DNA of 64,000 nucleotides from Saccharothrix sp. ALI-22-I (GCF_001984175.1 NZ_MTQP01000066.1:682001-746000), one strand, 5' to 3'. Shown: positions 24,829 through 33,827, counted from the first letter of the stretch. The notes: generated by a model not told the origin, from the letters alone. Made by a program: numbers and translations.

Positions 24829-25115
24829 TGTTCGCGATGTCGATCCCCGGCCTCGCCGTGCTGTTACTCGTCCTGGCGGCGGGTGAGCGGCTGTGGAAGG
24901 CGATCCGCCGCCGCAAGGGCCACCCGGTGATCTCCGCGACCGCGCTGGACGAGTTCACCACCCTGTTCAGCGGCGGCAAGCACATCGAGCTGGAACAGCG
25001 CCAGATCACGCTGATGCTGGGCGAGGACGAGGAGTCCGGCGCCCCGCCGCGCGGCCCGGTCGACCTCGACTCCGGGACCGTCCGCCTCATTCCCAAGCCA
25101 GCGACGCCCGAGTAG
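24819..25115 (+). CDS. small membrane protein, DUF6191-like
   Basis: A 98-residue product with one N-terminal transmembrane helix (MSIPGLAVLLLVLAAGERLW), a basic linker (KAIRRRKGHP), then a short domain with LDEFTTLFSGGKHIELEQ and an acidic end. It looks like the DUF6191 family of actinobacterial proteins of unknown role; that name is from memory. AGGTGG lies 5 nt before the ATG at 24819; an ATG at 24825 is possible. It overlaps the Nudix gene, and its 3' end overlaps the convergent aldo/keto reductase gene by 29 bp. Confidence 0.75.
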   Translation: MGMMFAMSIPGLAVLLLVLAAGERLWKAIRRRKGHPVISATALDEFTTLFSGGKHIELEQRQITLMLGEDEESGAPPRGPVDLDSGTVRLIPKPATPE

Positions 25116-26016
25116 CCCAGTACTGGTCGGTGGGCTCGGCGCAGTCGGCCAGCTCGTCCGGCTCCAGGTCGATGTCACGGGCCTTCAGGTTGGCGTGCAG
25201 CTGTTCGGGGCTCGCCGCCCCGGACAGGACCACATCGGCCCACCACTGGGCGCGTACGGCGGCCAACGCGATCGCGTCCGGCCCCACGCCGTGCTCGGCG
25301 GCCAACTCGCGCACGCGCGGCGGCGGGTCCACGGCCAGCCTGCCGTTCGCCATGCCCTCCTTGACGAACACCTCCGCGCCGGACTCCTTCGCGTACGCCA
25401 GTGCCGGCCCCACGGACGTCTCCAGGACGTTCCAGGTGGACTGGACGCTGTCGAACAGCCGCCGTCCCTCGACCATCAGCTCCAAGGCGCGGCGCACCGT
25501 CTCGGCCTGGTGCGGGCCGGACGTGGAAAATCCCAGGCGGACGCCCGAGTCGCGCAGCCCGCCCAAGGCGAGGAGCAGGTCCGGGTCGCCGAACAGCGGG
25601 CTGTCGGGCGTCAGCGAGTGCACCTTGTAGAGCCCGACGTGCACGCCGAGCAGGTCCTGGGTCTCCTGCCACTGCTGGGTGAACCGGTCGACCGAGTGCT
25701 CCTTCACCTCGTGCGTGGCCACGTCCCGCCGCCAGTCCGCGACGTAGGCGTACCCCCACTTGCTGGACACCCGCACGTCCTCGTGGCCGCGCGAGGCCAG
25801 CCACTGGGCCAGGAACTCCTCCGCCCGACCGTACGAACGGGCGGCGTCCACCCGGCGCACACCCGCCTCGTAGGCGGCGTCCAGGACGGCGTGGCACTGC
25901 GCGCGCATGGCGTCCACGTCCCGGTCGTCGGGCAGCGCGTGTTCGCGGCCGAGGTTGATGTACGCGGGGCGGCCGAGGGCGGCCAGGCCTAGGGCGAAAT
26001 CGGGCACGTACGACAC
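25087..26016 (-). CDS. aldo/keto reductase
   Basis: This 309-residue enzyme should reduce a carbonyl with NADPH. The AKR tetrad can be placed: Asp57 and Tyr62 in RVDAARSYGRAEE, Lys86 in VSSKWGYA, and a His in LYKVHSLTP near residue 133. The C-terminal cofactor region includes LSGAASPEQLHANLKA. Its substrate is unknown; no biosynthetic neighbours suggest one. The coding end overlaps the convergent DUF6191-like gene by 29 bp. Confidence 0.88.
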   Translation of the reverse strand: MSYVPDFALGLAALGRPAYINLGREHALPDDRDVDAMRAQCHAVLDAAYEAGVRRVDAARSYGRAEEFLAQWLASRGHEDVRVSSKWGYAYVADWRRDVATHEVKEHSVDRFTQQWQETQDLLGVHVGLYKVHSLTPDSPLFGDPDLLLALGGLRDSGVRLGFSTSGPHQAETVRRALELMVEGRRLFDSVQSTWNVLETSVGPALAYAKESGAEVFVKEGMANGRLAVDPPPRVRELAAEHGVGPDAIALAAVRAQWWADVVLSGAASPEQLHANLKARDIDLEPDELADCAEPTDQYWATRASLAWE

Positions 26017-26100
26017 GGTAACCGGCGGCCCGGAAGGCCGCCGGTCACCGTGATCAGCACGACTAGCTGCTCGGACGGTGATCCACTGGTGGGACGGTGG

Positions 26101-27165
26101 TCAACTGGTCGGGAAGTTGTCGGCGGTGCGGATGCGGTCGCGCACCCACACACCGGCCGGCTTCAGCACGCCCGTCCCGGAGAACGAGCTGCCCGAGCAC
26201 GTGCCTTCCTTGAACACGGCGCCCGACCGGTGGTCATCGGAGAAGTTCCAGTTCACCCAGCTGATTTTCTTCTGGTTCATCAGATCGATGTACTGCTGGG
26301 ACCTGGTGAAGTTGTTCGACCCGTCACCCGACGAGGTCTGCGTGCCGAACTCGGTGACGAACACCGGCACCTGGTCGGCGACCTTGGACAACGTGTTGAG
26401 GTACGAGGTGCCGTGCGAGGCCGCGTAGAAGTGGAAGGTGTACATCACGTTCGACGCGTTGACCTTGTTGTTCACCACTTCCTGCGGGTCACGGCCGTCC
26501 GACAGCCCGAACGTCGACCAGCCGTGCGTGCCGACCAGCACCAGGCTGTCCGAGTCCTCCGCCCGGATCACCGGGATGACCTGCTCGGCGTAGGACTTGA
26601 CCCGCGACCACGTCACGCCGTTCGGCTCGTTGGCGATGTCGTAGATGATGTTGGTCTTGTCCTTGTGCCGGTTGGCGATCTCCTTGAAGAACGTCTTGGC
26701 GCGCGAGGTGTTGTGGTTGGGGTCGCCCGGCGAGAGCTGGTGCCAGTCGACCAGCGCGTACAGGCCGCGCTTGGTGGCCTCCTCGATGTAGCCGTGCACC
26801 AGGTCGGTGAACTTGCGCGGGTTCGTCTCGTACCCGTCCTCCTGGATGTACATCGAGATGCGCAGGACGTCGGCCTTCCAGTCGTTCGCCAGCGCGTCCA
26901 GCGACGCGGTCTTGACGCACTGGGCGTACCACTGGATGCCGTGCGTGCTCATGCCCCTGAGCTGGATCGGCTTGCCGTACCGGTTGCACAGCTTCACGCC
27001 GCACACCCGCAGTTGGCCGTTGATCGCGGCCGGCGATCCGGCGGGCAGGGCCGCCGCCACGACATCGGTGGACGGCGCGACCGGCGCCGCCTGCGCCGCG
27101 CCGACGAGCGTGACGGGCAGCGCGAACGCGGCCAGCAGCGCTAACAGGGTCTTGAGCCTTGCCAT
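26101..27165 (-). CDS. secreted GH5 endoglucanase (cellulase)
   Basis: The 354-residue precursor has a signal peptide (ARLKTLLALLAAFALPVTLV, cleaved near AQA) and a glycoside hydrolase family 5 barrel. RGMSTHGIQWYAQC is the typical first strand, YDIANEPNG carries the acid/base Glu, and VFVTEFGTQ the nucleophile Glu. It should cut internal beta-1,4-glucan bonds of cellulose outside the cell. There is no carbohydrate-binding module. The ATG at 27165 has GAGAGGAG 8 nt upstream. A palindrome 46 bp before the start is a likely operator. Confidence 0.92.
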   Translation of the reverse strand: MARLKTLLALLAAFALPVTLVGAAQAAPVAPSTDVVAAALPAGSPAAINGQLRVCGVKLCNRYGKPIQLRGMSTHGIQWYAQCVKTASLDALANDWKADVLRISMYIQEDGYETNPRKFTDLVHGYIEEATKRGLYALVDWHQLSPGDPNHNTSRAKTFFKEIANRHKDKTNIIYDIANEPNGVTWSRVKSYAEQVIPVIRAEDSDSLVLVGTHGWSTFGLSDGRDPQEVVNNKVNASNVMYTFHFYAASHGTSYLNTLSKVADQVPVFVTEFGTQTSSGDGSNNFTRSQQYIDLMNQKKISWVNWNFSDDHRSGAVFKEGTCSGSSFSGTGVLKPAGVWVRDRIRTADNFPTS

Positions 27166-27210
27166 GCGGCTCGCTCCTCTCGGTTTGGGCGGCGGCATCC
27201 CTGAATTAGT

Positions 27211-27226
27211 TAAGGAAGTTTCCTTA
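27211..27226. promoter_or_regulatory. palindromic operator upstream of the GH5 gene
   Basis: TAAGGAA-GT-TTCCTTA is a perfect 7-bp inverted repeat around two bases, 46-61 bp upstream of the cellulase ATG. AT-rich palindromes of this sort are a recollected feature of secreted hydrolase genes in actinomycetes. The regulator is not identified here. Confidence 0.6.
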
Positions 27227-27271
27227 CCATTGCAGCGAAAGTAACGGCCACGCTGCGCACACGTCAAGACC

Positions 27272-28039
27272 TCAAGCGTCACGACGCAGCAGCGCGGTCG
27301 CGCCGGCACCCAGCGCGAGCACCAGGTACGCGAGCATCACCAGACCGGCGCCCAGCGGCGATAGCGGAGCGTCCGGCAGCTCACCGGACAGCTGTGGCGC
27401 GAGGGTCGGGAGCATCACCGAGTACGCCCGGTCGTTCCACGGGTGCGGCAGTAACAGCGTGAGCGCGGGCAGTACGAACAGCAGGCCGCACAGGGTCACC
27501 AGCGCGCCCGCCGTGGACCGGAGCAGGAAGCCCAGACCCAGCCCGACCAGGGCGAGCAGCACCAGCGACGCCGTGTTCGCCGATAACGTCGGCACGGCGT
27601 CGCCGAGCGAGTCGTACGCCGAGATCGGCCGCGGCCGGTCCCCCGTGATCAGTTCGCCCGCCTGGTAGGCCAGAAAGGACGTCACGAGGGCGACGACCAG
27701 GGACACACCGGCCACCACGAGCGTCTTGGCCAACAGGTAGGCCTTGCGGCGCGGAACGGAGACCAGGGCGGTGCGGATCATGCCGCTGCCGTACTCCGAG
27801 GTGATCGCCAACGCGCCCAGCACGCCGAGGCAGAACTGGCCGAACGGGACCACCATCACGCCCGGGTCGGCCGCGCCGAACTTCTGCCGGAGGTCCGGCG
27901 GCGAGGTGTCCCAGTCGGCCGTCATCAGGTACGAGATCAGCGCGCCGGCCAGCAGGGAGGCGGCGATCGCCAGCAGGACGTAGGTGGTCGAGCGGACGGA
28001 CCGGAGCTTCAGCAACTCCGAGTTCAGCACGTCGGTCAT
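27272..28039 (-). CDS. ABC transporter permease (ABC-2 type)
   Basis: The 255-residue product has about six hydrophobic helices (ATYVLLAIAASLLAGALISY-like first helix, then FCLGVLGALAITSEYGSGMI) and the ABC-2 layout with the conserved EYGSGMIRTALVSVPRR loop. It starts MTDVLNSELLKLRSVRST, typical of drug or lantibiotic self-protection exporters. Its ATG overlaps the ATPase stop (ATGA, 28036-28039), so the two are translationally coupled. The substrate is unknown, but the divergent two-component system suggests induction by a cell-envelope-active compound. Confidence 0.87.
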   Translation of the reverse strand: MTDVLNSELLKLRSVRSTTYVLLAIAASLLAGALISYLMTADWDTSPPDLRQKFGAADPGVMVVPFGQFCLGVLGALAITSEYGSGMIRTALVSVPRRKAYLLAKTLVVAGVSLVVALVTSFLAYQAGELITGDRPRPISAYDSLGDAVPTLSANTASLVLLALVGLGLGFLLRSTAGALVTLCGLLFVLPALTLLLPHPWNDRAYSVMLPTLAPQLSGELPDAPLSPLGAGLVMLAYLVLALGAGATALLRRDA

Positions 28040-28944
28040 CGGACGGTCTCCTTGGTGCGGTACTCCACGCTCTCCTCGGTGAGTTCGAGGTAGGCGTCCT
28101 CCAGGGACGCGCTGCGCGGTGTGAGTTCGTGGATGGGGATGCGGTGGTGCGACGCGAGGTCGGCGATGCCGGGGGCGTCGAGCCCCTGCACTGACAGTGC
28201 GCCGTCCTCGGAGCGGGCCGTCGCGCCCGCCGCGCCCAGCACGGCGAGGAGTGCGTCCGGCGAGGGCGAACGCACCAGCACGTCCTTCTTGAACTTCTCC
28301 TGGAGGTCCCGCATGGACGCCTCCAGGATCAACTTGCCCCGGCCGATCACGATCACGCGGTCGGCGGTCAGGGCCATCTCGCTCATCAGGTGGCTGGACA
28401 CGAGGACCGTGCGGCCTTCCCGGGCCAGGTCGCGCATCAGGTGGCGGATCCAGCGGATGCCCTCCGGGTCCAGGCCGTTCACCGGCTCGTCGAACAGCAG
28501 CACGCCGGGATCGCCGAGCAGTGCCGCCGCCACGCCGAGGCGTTGCTTCATGCCCAGGGACAGCGATCCGACGCGTCTGCTCGCCACCCCGGCCAGGCCC
28601 ACCTGTTCGAGGGTCGCGACGACCCGGGCGTCCTTGATGCCGTTGCTGCGGGCCAGCACGCGGAGGTGGTCGTAGGCCGACCGGCCGCCGTGCACCGCGC
28701 CCGCGTCCAACAGCGCGCCGACGTGGTGCATGGGACGCCGGATGTCGGCGTAACGACGGCCGTCCACCAAGGCTTCGCCGCTGGTCGGGCGGTCCAGCCC
28801 GAGGATCGCCCGCATGGTGGTGGACTTGCCCGCGCCGTTGGGGCCCAGGAAGCCGGCCACGTAGCCGGGTTCGACCTCGAACGAGAGGCCGTCCACCGCC
28901 CTGGTGGTCCGGTAGCGCTTGGTCAACTGCCGCACTTGGATCAT
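28036..28944 (-). CDS. ABC transporter ATP-binding protein
   Basis: The 302-residue ATPase has Walker A GPNGAGKST near residue 36, signature SLSLGMKQRLGVAAAL, and Walker B VLLFDEPVNGLDP. A C-terminal extension of about 80 residues is typical of BcrA/DrrA-type exporters. It works with the overlapping permease gene. The promoter region faces the histidine kinase gene at 29048 and carries two tandem palindromes, so the two-component system probably controls this exporter. Confidence 0.92.
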   Translation of the reverse strand: MIQVRQLTKRYRTTRAVDGLSFEVEPGYVAGFLGPNGAGKSTTMRAILGLDRPTSGEALVDGRRYADIRRPMHHVGALLDAGAVHGGRSAYDHLRVLARSNGIKDARVVATLEQVGLAGVASRRVGSLSLGMKQRLGVAAALLGDPGVLLFDEPVNGLDPEGIRWIRHLMRDLAREGRTVLVSSHLMSEMALTADRVIVIGRGKLILEASMRDLQEKFKKDVLVRSPSPDALLAVLGAAGATARSEDGALSVQGLDAPGIADLASHHRIPIHELTPRSASLEDAYLELTEESVEYRTKETVR

Positions 28945-28979
28945 GGGGACGAGCGTGCCCCGTCGGCGCGCTCCGCGGA

Positions 28980-29021
28980 TCGGACCGGGGTCTGTGATTG
29001 GAGGTCGGACCGTGGTCCGAC
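28980..29021. promoter_or_regulatory. tandem palindromic sites between ABC exporter and two-component genes
   Basis: GTCGGACC-GT-GGTCCGAC (29004-29021) is a perfect inverted repeat. A second, less perfect copy, TCGGACC-GG-GGTCTGT, lies at 28980-28995. Their centres are 25 bp apart, on roughly the same helix face. They lie between the divergent genes, as expected for binding of the NarL-type regulator encoded next door. Confidence 0.65.
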
Positions 29022-29047
29022 GCGAACCCGCCGGGACACCGAATACC

Positions 29048-30166
29048 GTGCCGATCGTGACGTCGCGAGTCCTGCGGTTCCTGCCGACCGCCTACCTGTA
29101 CGCGCTGGACCTGGCGGTCGCGGTGGTCGTCGTCATGGTGTACCTGGCGTTCGCCGAGATCAGCACCGGCCCCGCGCCGTTGTGGCTGGGCTACCTGCTG
29201 GCGCTGCTGGTGGGGGCGCCGCTGGCGGGGCGGCGGAGCAAGCCCCTGCTGACGCTCGGGATCGTGCTGATGGCGCAGAACGTCGCCACGGTCGCCCACA
29301 TCACGCTGGAGCCCTACACCGCCACCGCCTTCGCGATGTACGTGGTTGCGTCGACCTGTTCACGCCGGGTGGCCGTGGGTGCGCTGGCCGGTTCGCTGGG
29401 GTCGGCCTGGCTCGCGGTGTTCATCGCCGAGCCGTGGCCGGACGACGCCGGGCTGGCCCTGTTCGTGGCGTTGGTGGTCGGGGCGGCGTGGGCGCTGGGC
29501 CGCACGACCCGGATCCGCCGGTCCTACGAGGCTCGCCAGGCCGCCGAGGCGGCGGCCAAGGCGATCGCCGACGAGCGGATGCGGATCGCCCGCGAGTTGC
29601 ACGACGTGGTGGCGCACAGCCTGAGCCTGATCACGGTCAAGGCCGGTGTGGCGGCCCACGTGGCGTCGTCGCAGCCCGAGCAGGCACAGGAGGCGCTGCG
29701 GGTGATCGAGAGCGCCTCCCGTGGCACCCTGGTCGAGATGCGGCGGTTGCTGGGCGTGCTGCGGTCGGAGGACGCGGCGGCCGAACTGGCGCCCATGCCC
29801 GGTATGGACGATCTGCCCGAGCTGGTGTCGCGGGCGTCGCTGGCCGGGGTGCCGGTGTCGCTGTCGGTTTCCGGATCGCTGCCCGAGGGGTTGGGGACGA
29901 CCGTGTACCGGATCGTGCAGGAGTCGGTCACGAACGTGGTCAAGCACGCAGCCCCGGCCTCCTGCACGGTGTCGATCGTCGTGGAGGATGCTTCCGTCAT
30001 GATCTCGGTGATCGACGACGGTCCCGGGGAGCGGGTGTTGGCCGGCGGTGGAGGGCACGGGTTGATCGGGATGCGGGAGCGGGTGGCGGTGTACGGCGGG
30101 ACGTTCTGGGCCGGCCCGCTGGCCGGGGGCGGGTTCGCGGTGCGCGCCGAGGTGCCCCTGACGTGA
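29048..30166 (+). CDS. NarL-system sensor histidine kinase
   Basis: A membrane sensor kinase of about 372 residues. Four or more hydrophobic helices fill the first 150 residues. A HisKA_3 dimerisation domain follows with the phospho-acceptor His in ARELHDVVAHSLSLITVKAG, then an HATPase_c domain with RIVQESVTNVVKHA and GGHGLIGMRERV. The stop overlaps the response regulator start (GTGA). The GTG at 29048 is chosen as the first start after the operator region; 29057 is an alternative. Likely to sense a membrane-related signal and control the divergent ABC exporter. Confidence 0.88.
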   Translation: MPIVTSRVLRFLPTAYLYALDLAVAVVVVMVYLAFAEISTGPAPLWLGYLLALLVGAPLAGRRSKPLLTLGIVLMAQNVATVAHITLEPYTATAFAMYVVASTCSRRVAVGALAGSLGSAWLAVFIAEPWPDDAGLALFVALVVGAAWALGRTTRIRRSYEARQAAEAAAKAIADERMRIARELHDVVAHSLSLITVKAGVAAHVASSQPEQAQEALRVIESASRGTLVEMRRLLGVLRSEDAAAELAPMPGMDDLPELVSRASLAGVPVSLSVSGSLPEGLGTTVYRIVQESVTNVVKHAAPASCTVSIVVEDASVMISVIDDGPGERVLAGGGGHGLIGMRERVAVYGGTFWAGPLAGGGFAVRAEVPLT

Positions 30167-30807
30167 TCGACGTGGTGGTCGTGGACGACCAGGCGCTGCT
30201 GCGCGGCAGCTTCCGGGTGCTCGTGGACTCGGCGCCCGACCTGCGGGTGGTCGGTGAGGCCGGTGACGGCACCGAGGCCGTGTCCGTGGTGCGCTCGACC
30301 TCGCCGGACGTGGTGCTGATGGACGTCCGGATGCCCGGCGTGGACGGCATCGCGGCCACCCGGGAGATCAGCTCGTTCGCCACCGCCAGGGTGCTGATCC
30401 TGACCACGTTCGACCTCGACGAGTACGTCTACTCGGCACTGCGCGCGGGCGCGAGCGGGTTCCTGCTGAAGGACACTCCCCCGACCGACCTGCTGGCCGC
30501 GATCCGCGTGGTGGCCGCCGGCGACGCCCTGCTGTCGCCCTCGGTGACCCGCCGCCTGGTGGCCGAGTTCTCCCGAACCCCCACACCACGCGTGGTCCAG
30601 CTGGACGGAATCACCGAACGTGAGCAGGAAGTACTGGTGTTGATCGCACGCGGGTTCTCCAACACTGAGATCATGCGCGAGTTGCACCTGTCGGCCGGCA
30701 CGGTGAAGACCCACATCGGCCGCCTGCTGCACAAGCTCCAGGCGCGCGACCGGGCCCAACTGGTGATCGCCGCCTACGAGTCCGGGCTGGTCACAGCCCG
30801 GTCCTGA
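30163..30807 (+). CDS. NarL/FixJ-family response regulator
   Basis: The 214-residue product has a receiver domain with acidic pocket DVVVVDDQ, the phospho-accepting Asp in PDVVLMDVRMPGVDG near residue 52, and Lys in SGFLLKDT. A LuxR-type helix-turn-helix follows (ITEREQEVLVLIARG, TVKTHIGRLLHKLQARDR). The GTG overlaps the kinase stop by four bases. It is followed by two hairpins. It probably binds the tandem palindromes at 28980-29021. Confidence 0.93.
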   Translation: MIDVVVVDDQALLRGSFRVLVDSAPDLRVVGEAGDGTEAVSVVRSTSPDVVLMDVRMPGVDGIAATREISSFATARVLILTTFDLDEYVYSALRAGASGFLLKDTPPTDLLAAIRVVAAGDALLSPSVTRRLVAEFSRTPTPRVVQLDGITEREQEVLVLIARGFSNTEIMRELHLSAGTVKTHIGRLLHKLQARDRAQLVIAAYESGLVTARS

Positions 30808-30835
30808 ACTCCGGGGACCTGAGGCCCCGGGACGC

Positions 30836-30873
30836 GGAAAGCCCGCCCAGCCGACTGGCTGGGCGGGCTTTCC
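30836..30873. terminator. bidirectional terminator between response regulator and mpa
   Basis: A perfect 17-bp stem (GGAAAGCCCGCCCAGCC paired with its complement) with loop GACT. It lies 29 nt past the response regulator stop on the plus strand and 13 nt past the mpa stop on the minus strand. A weaker stem CCGGGG/CCCCGG at 30811-30830 precedes it. Confidence 0.8.
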
Positions 30874-30885
30874 TGACAGGTGCCG

Positions 30886-32685
30886 TTACAGGTACTGACC
30901 GGTGTTCGTGGCCGTGTCGATGGCCCGACCCGACTCCTGGTTCTTGCCGGTCACCAGCGTGCGGATGTACACGATCCGCTCGCCCTTCTTGCCCGAGATC
31001 CTGGCCCAGTCGTCCGGGTTCGTGGTGTTGGGCAGGTCCTCGTTCTCGGCGAACTCGTCCACGATCGCGTCCAGCAGGTGGCGCACCGACAAACCCGGCT
31101 GCTTGGTGTCCAGCAGGCTCTTGATGGCCGCCTTCTTCGCGCGGTCGACGATGTTCTGGATCATGGCGCCCGAGTTGAAGTCCCGGAAGTACAGGACCTC
31201 CTTGTCACCGTTGGCGTAGGTGACCTCGAGGAACCGGTTCTCCTCGGACTCCTCGTACATCCGCTCGACCGTGTGCTGCACCATGCCGTCGATGCAGGCC
31301 ACCGGGTCGCCGCCGAACTCGGCCAGGTCGTCGGCGTGCAACGGCAGGTCGGGCGTGAGGTACTTGTTGAAGATGTCCTTCGCGCCTTCGGCGTCCGGAC
31401 GCTCGATCTTGATCTTCACGTCGAGCCGGCCGGGACGCAGGATGGCCGGGTCGATCATGTCCTCGCGGTTGGAGGCACCGATCACGATCACGTTCTCCAG
31501 GCCCTCGACGCCGTCGATCTCGCTGAGGAGCTGGGGCACGATCGTGGTCTCGACGTCCGACGACACACCACTGCCGCGGGTCCGGAAGATCGAGTCCATC
31601 TCGTCGAAGAACACGATCACCGGGGTGCCCTCGGAGGCCTTCTCACGGGCCCGCTGGAAGATCAGCCGGATGTGCCGCTCGGTCTCGCCCACGAACTTGT
31701 TGAGCAGTTCGGGACCCTTGATGTTGAGGAAGTAGCTCTTGGCTTCGCGGTGGTTCTCGCCACGGGCGGCGTGAACCTGCTTGGCCAGGGAGTTCGCCAC
31801 CGCTTTCGCGATGAGCGTCTTCCCGCAGCCGGGAGGGCCGTACAGCAGCACACCCTTCGGTGGGCGGAGCTTGTACTCGCGGAACAGATCGGCGTGCAGG
31901 AACGGCATCTCCACGGCATCGCGGATCTGCTCGATCTGCCGGAACAGGCCACCGATGTCCTCGTACTTGACATCGGGCACCTCCTCCAGCACCAGGTCCT
32001 CGACCTCGGCCTTCGGCACGCGTTCGTACGCGAAGCCCGCCTTCGAGTCGACCAGCAGGGAGTCGCCGGCCTTCATCGGCGAGTCCATGAGCGGCTGCGC
32101 GAGCCAGACGACCCGCTCTTCGTCGGCATGACCGACGACCAGGGCGCGGCCGATCGAGCCGTCCTCGGTTTCGGAGTGCAACACCTCACGCAGTGTGCAG
32201 ACCTCGCCGGTGCGCTCGAAGTCGCCGCCCTCGACCACGGTCAACGCCTCGTTCAGGCGCACCGACTGGCCCAGGACCAACGACGGCGTCTCGACCGCGG
32301 GCGAAACCGACACACGCATGCGCCGGCCGGAGGTGAACACGTCCACCGTGCCGTCGTCGAACCGCGCCAGGAACACGCCGTAACCGCTGGGCGGTTGGGC
32401 GAGTCGGTCCACTTCCTCGCGCAGCGCGAGGAGCTGGCTCCGTGCTTCTCGAAGGGTGTCGATGAGCTTCGTGTTGCGCTCGGTCAGTTGGCTGACACGT
32501 TCCGTCGCCTCAGCCAACCGCTGCTCCAGCAGCCGGACGTGTCGTGGGGATTCCGTCAACTTGCGGCGCAGCAACGCGATCTCGTCCTCGAGGAACCGGA
32601 TCTGCGCAGTCAGCTCACCAGAGTTATTGCCCTTGTTCAGCTCGCCACCCTCATCGGGCTGGCTGCCGGGATGACCGTGCTGCAT
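30886..32685 (-). CDS. mpa: proteasome-activating AAA ATPase (Mpa/ARC)
   Basis: Mpa (also called ARC) is the hexameric unfoldase that captures Pup-tagged proteins and feeds them to the 20S proteasome. The 599-residue product has an N-terminal coiled coil for Pup binding (about residues 20-75, ELTAQIRFLEDEIALLRRKL), the OB-fold interdomain region, and a AAA domain. In the AAA domain are Walker A GPPGCGKT, Walker B VIVFFDEMDS and arginine-finger region RPGRLD. It ends GQYL, the motif that docks on the proteasome alpha ring. The ATG at 32685 has GGAGGG 7 nt upstream. Confidence 0.96.
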   Translation of the reverse strand: MQHGHPGSQPDEGGELNKGNNSGELTAQIRFLEDEIALLRRKLTESPRHVRLLEQRLAEATERVSQLTERNTKLIDTLREARSQLLALREEVDRLAQPPSGYGVFLARFDDGTVDVFTSGRRMRVSVSPAVETPSLVLGQSVRLNEALTVVEGGDFERTGEVCTLREVLHSETEDGSIGRALVVGHADEERVVWLAQPLMDSPMKAGDSLLVDSKAGFAYERVPKAEVEDLVLEEVPDVKYEDIGGLFRQIEQIRDAVEMPFLHADLFREYKLRPPKGVLLYGPPGCGKTLIAKAVANSLAKQVHAARGENHREAKSYFLNIKGPELLNKFVGETERHIRLIFQRAREKASEGTPVIVFFDEMDSIFRTRGSGVSSDVETTIVPQLLSEIDGVEGLENVIVIGASNREDMIDPAILRPGRLDVKIKIERPDAEGAKDIFNKYLTPDLPLHADDLAEFGGDPVACIDGMVQHTVERMYEESEENRFLEVTYANGDKEVLYFRDFNSGAMIQNIVDRAKKAAIKSLLDTKQPGLSVRHLLDAIVDEFAENEDLPNTTNPDDWARISGKKGERIVYIRTLVTGKNQESGRAIDTATNTGQYL

Positions 32686-32924
32686 GTCGGCACCCTCCTC
32701 CCGTGTTCGTCCCACAACGGTACCGGCGATCACCGACAAAAGCCGCCACCCAGCGAGTTCCCGGGCGTCGTGTGATCACACATTCCGCCCGCTCGGCCGG
32801 ATCAACTGCTCCAACCGGTGTCAACCTGGACCTCCAACCCGCTACCGTGCGTCCAGTACGAGTTCCCACGTGAGTGGTCCGGGCAGTGTCCACTGCCACC
32901 AGCGGAAAGTTCTAGGAGAACGTG

Positions 32925-33758
32925 ATGTCCGTCCCGCCGCAGCAGCCGGGTCCCTACGGTCAGCAGCCGGGTCAATTTGGCCAGCAACCAGGCCAATTCG
33001 GCCAGCAGCCGGGGTACGGCCAGCAGCCCGGCGGGTACCCGCCGCCGCCCCAGGGCTTCCCACAGGGTGGGCAGCAACCGGGGTATGGCACGCCTCCTGG
33101 CGGCTACCCGCAGCAGCCCGGCCAACCCGGTCAGCCCGGTCAGCCCGGCCAACCCGGTTACGGCCAGCAGCCCCAAGGCCAGCCCGGCCAGTTCAACCAG
33201 CCCGGTTACGGCCAACCGGGTGGTTTCGGCGCCCCTTACGGCGCGCCCCGCAAGAAGAGCCCCCTCCCGTGGATTCTGGGTGGTGTCGGCGCCCTCGTCG
33301 TGATCGGCGTCGTGGTCGCCCTCATCGTGACGATGGGTGGCGGCAGCAACAGCACCGCCAAGGACGCCGCGGACGGCTACGTCGCCGCCGTCAACTCCCG
33401 GGACTTCGACAAGCTCAACGCCCTGACCTGCGCCGAGAAGCGGGCCACGATCGAGGACATCAAGAAGGCCACCGACCCGGGCGCCTTCGCCGCGGAGCTG
33501 GAGAAGGAGCTGGAGAGCCAGGACCTGCCCCCGGAGTTCAAGGAGCAGATCGAGCAGGCTCAGGAAGCGGCGAAGAACATCAAGGTCAACCTCACCCTCG
33601 ACGGCGTCCAGGAGAAGAGCGACACGGAGGCCACGGCCACCGTCTCGCTCAAGTTCACCGGGGTGCCGGACAGCATGAAGGAATACGTGAAGGACCAGAC
33701 CGACGAGCTTCCCCTCAAGAAGACCGACGACGGCTGGGTCGCCTGCCCGAAGAACTGA
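32925..33758 (+). CDS. Pro/Gly/Gln-rich single-pass membrane protein
   Basis: The 277-residue product has a low-complexity first 110 residues built from PGQ/GYGQQPG units (GQQPGQFGQQPGYGQQPGGY). A basic stop-transfer stretch (APRKKSPLPW), one transmembrane helix (ILGGVGALVVIGVVVALIVT) and a folded extracellular domain of about 130 residues follow, including a Cys pair (TCAEK; VACPKN). The outside domain resembles DUF4878-like/NTF2-like lipoprotein domains, tentatively. Such proteins are abundant in actinomycetes with unknown role. The ATG at 32925 has AGGAG 6 nt upstream. A strong terminator follows. Confidence 0.85.
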   Translation: MSVPPQQPGPYGQQPGQFGQQPGQFGQQPGYGQQPGGYPPPPQGFPQGGQQPGYGTPPGGYPQQPGQPGQPGQPGQPGYGQQPQGQPGQFNQPGYGQPGGFGAPYGAPRKKSPLPWILGGVGALVVIGVVVALIVTMGGGSNSTAKDAADGYVAAVNSRDFDKLNALTCAEKRATIEDIKKATDPGAFAAELEKELESQDLPPEFKEQIEQAQEAAKNIKVNLTLDGVQEKSDTEATATVSLKFTGVPDSMKEYVKDQTDELPLKKTDDGWVACPKN

Positions 33759-33773
33759 TCCACCAGAAGCGCG

Positions 33774-33807
33774 AACGGCCCCGCACACCTTGGTGTGCGG
33801 GGCCGTT
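33774..33807. terminator. bidirectional terminator
   Basis: AACGGCCCCGCACACC pairs perfectly with GGTGTGCGGGGCCGTT around a TT loop; T residues follow on the plus strand. It separates the convergent Pro/Gly/Gln-rich membrane protein gene and trmI. Confidence 0.8.
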
Positions 33808-33827
33808 TCAGCTGGTCAGCGCCCTGA

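Noticed and set aside
28390..30163. N-terminal extension of the response regulator frame through the ABC ATPase and kinase genes
   Set aside because: Out-of-frame translation of known genes; the real start is the GTG at 30163 overlapping the kinase stop.
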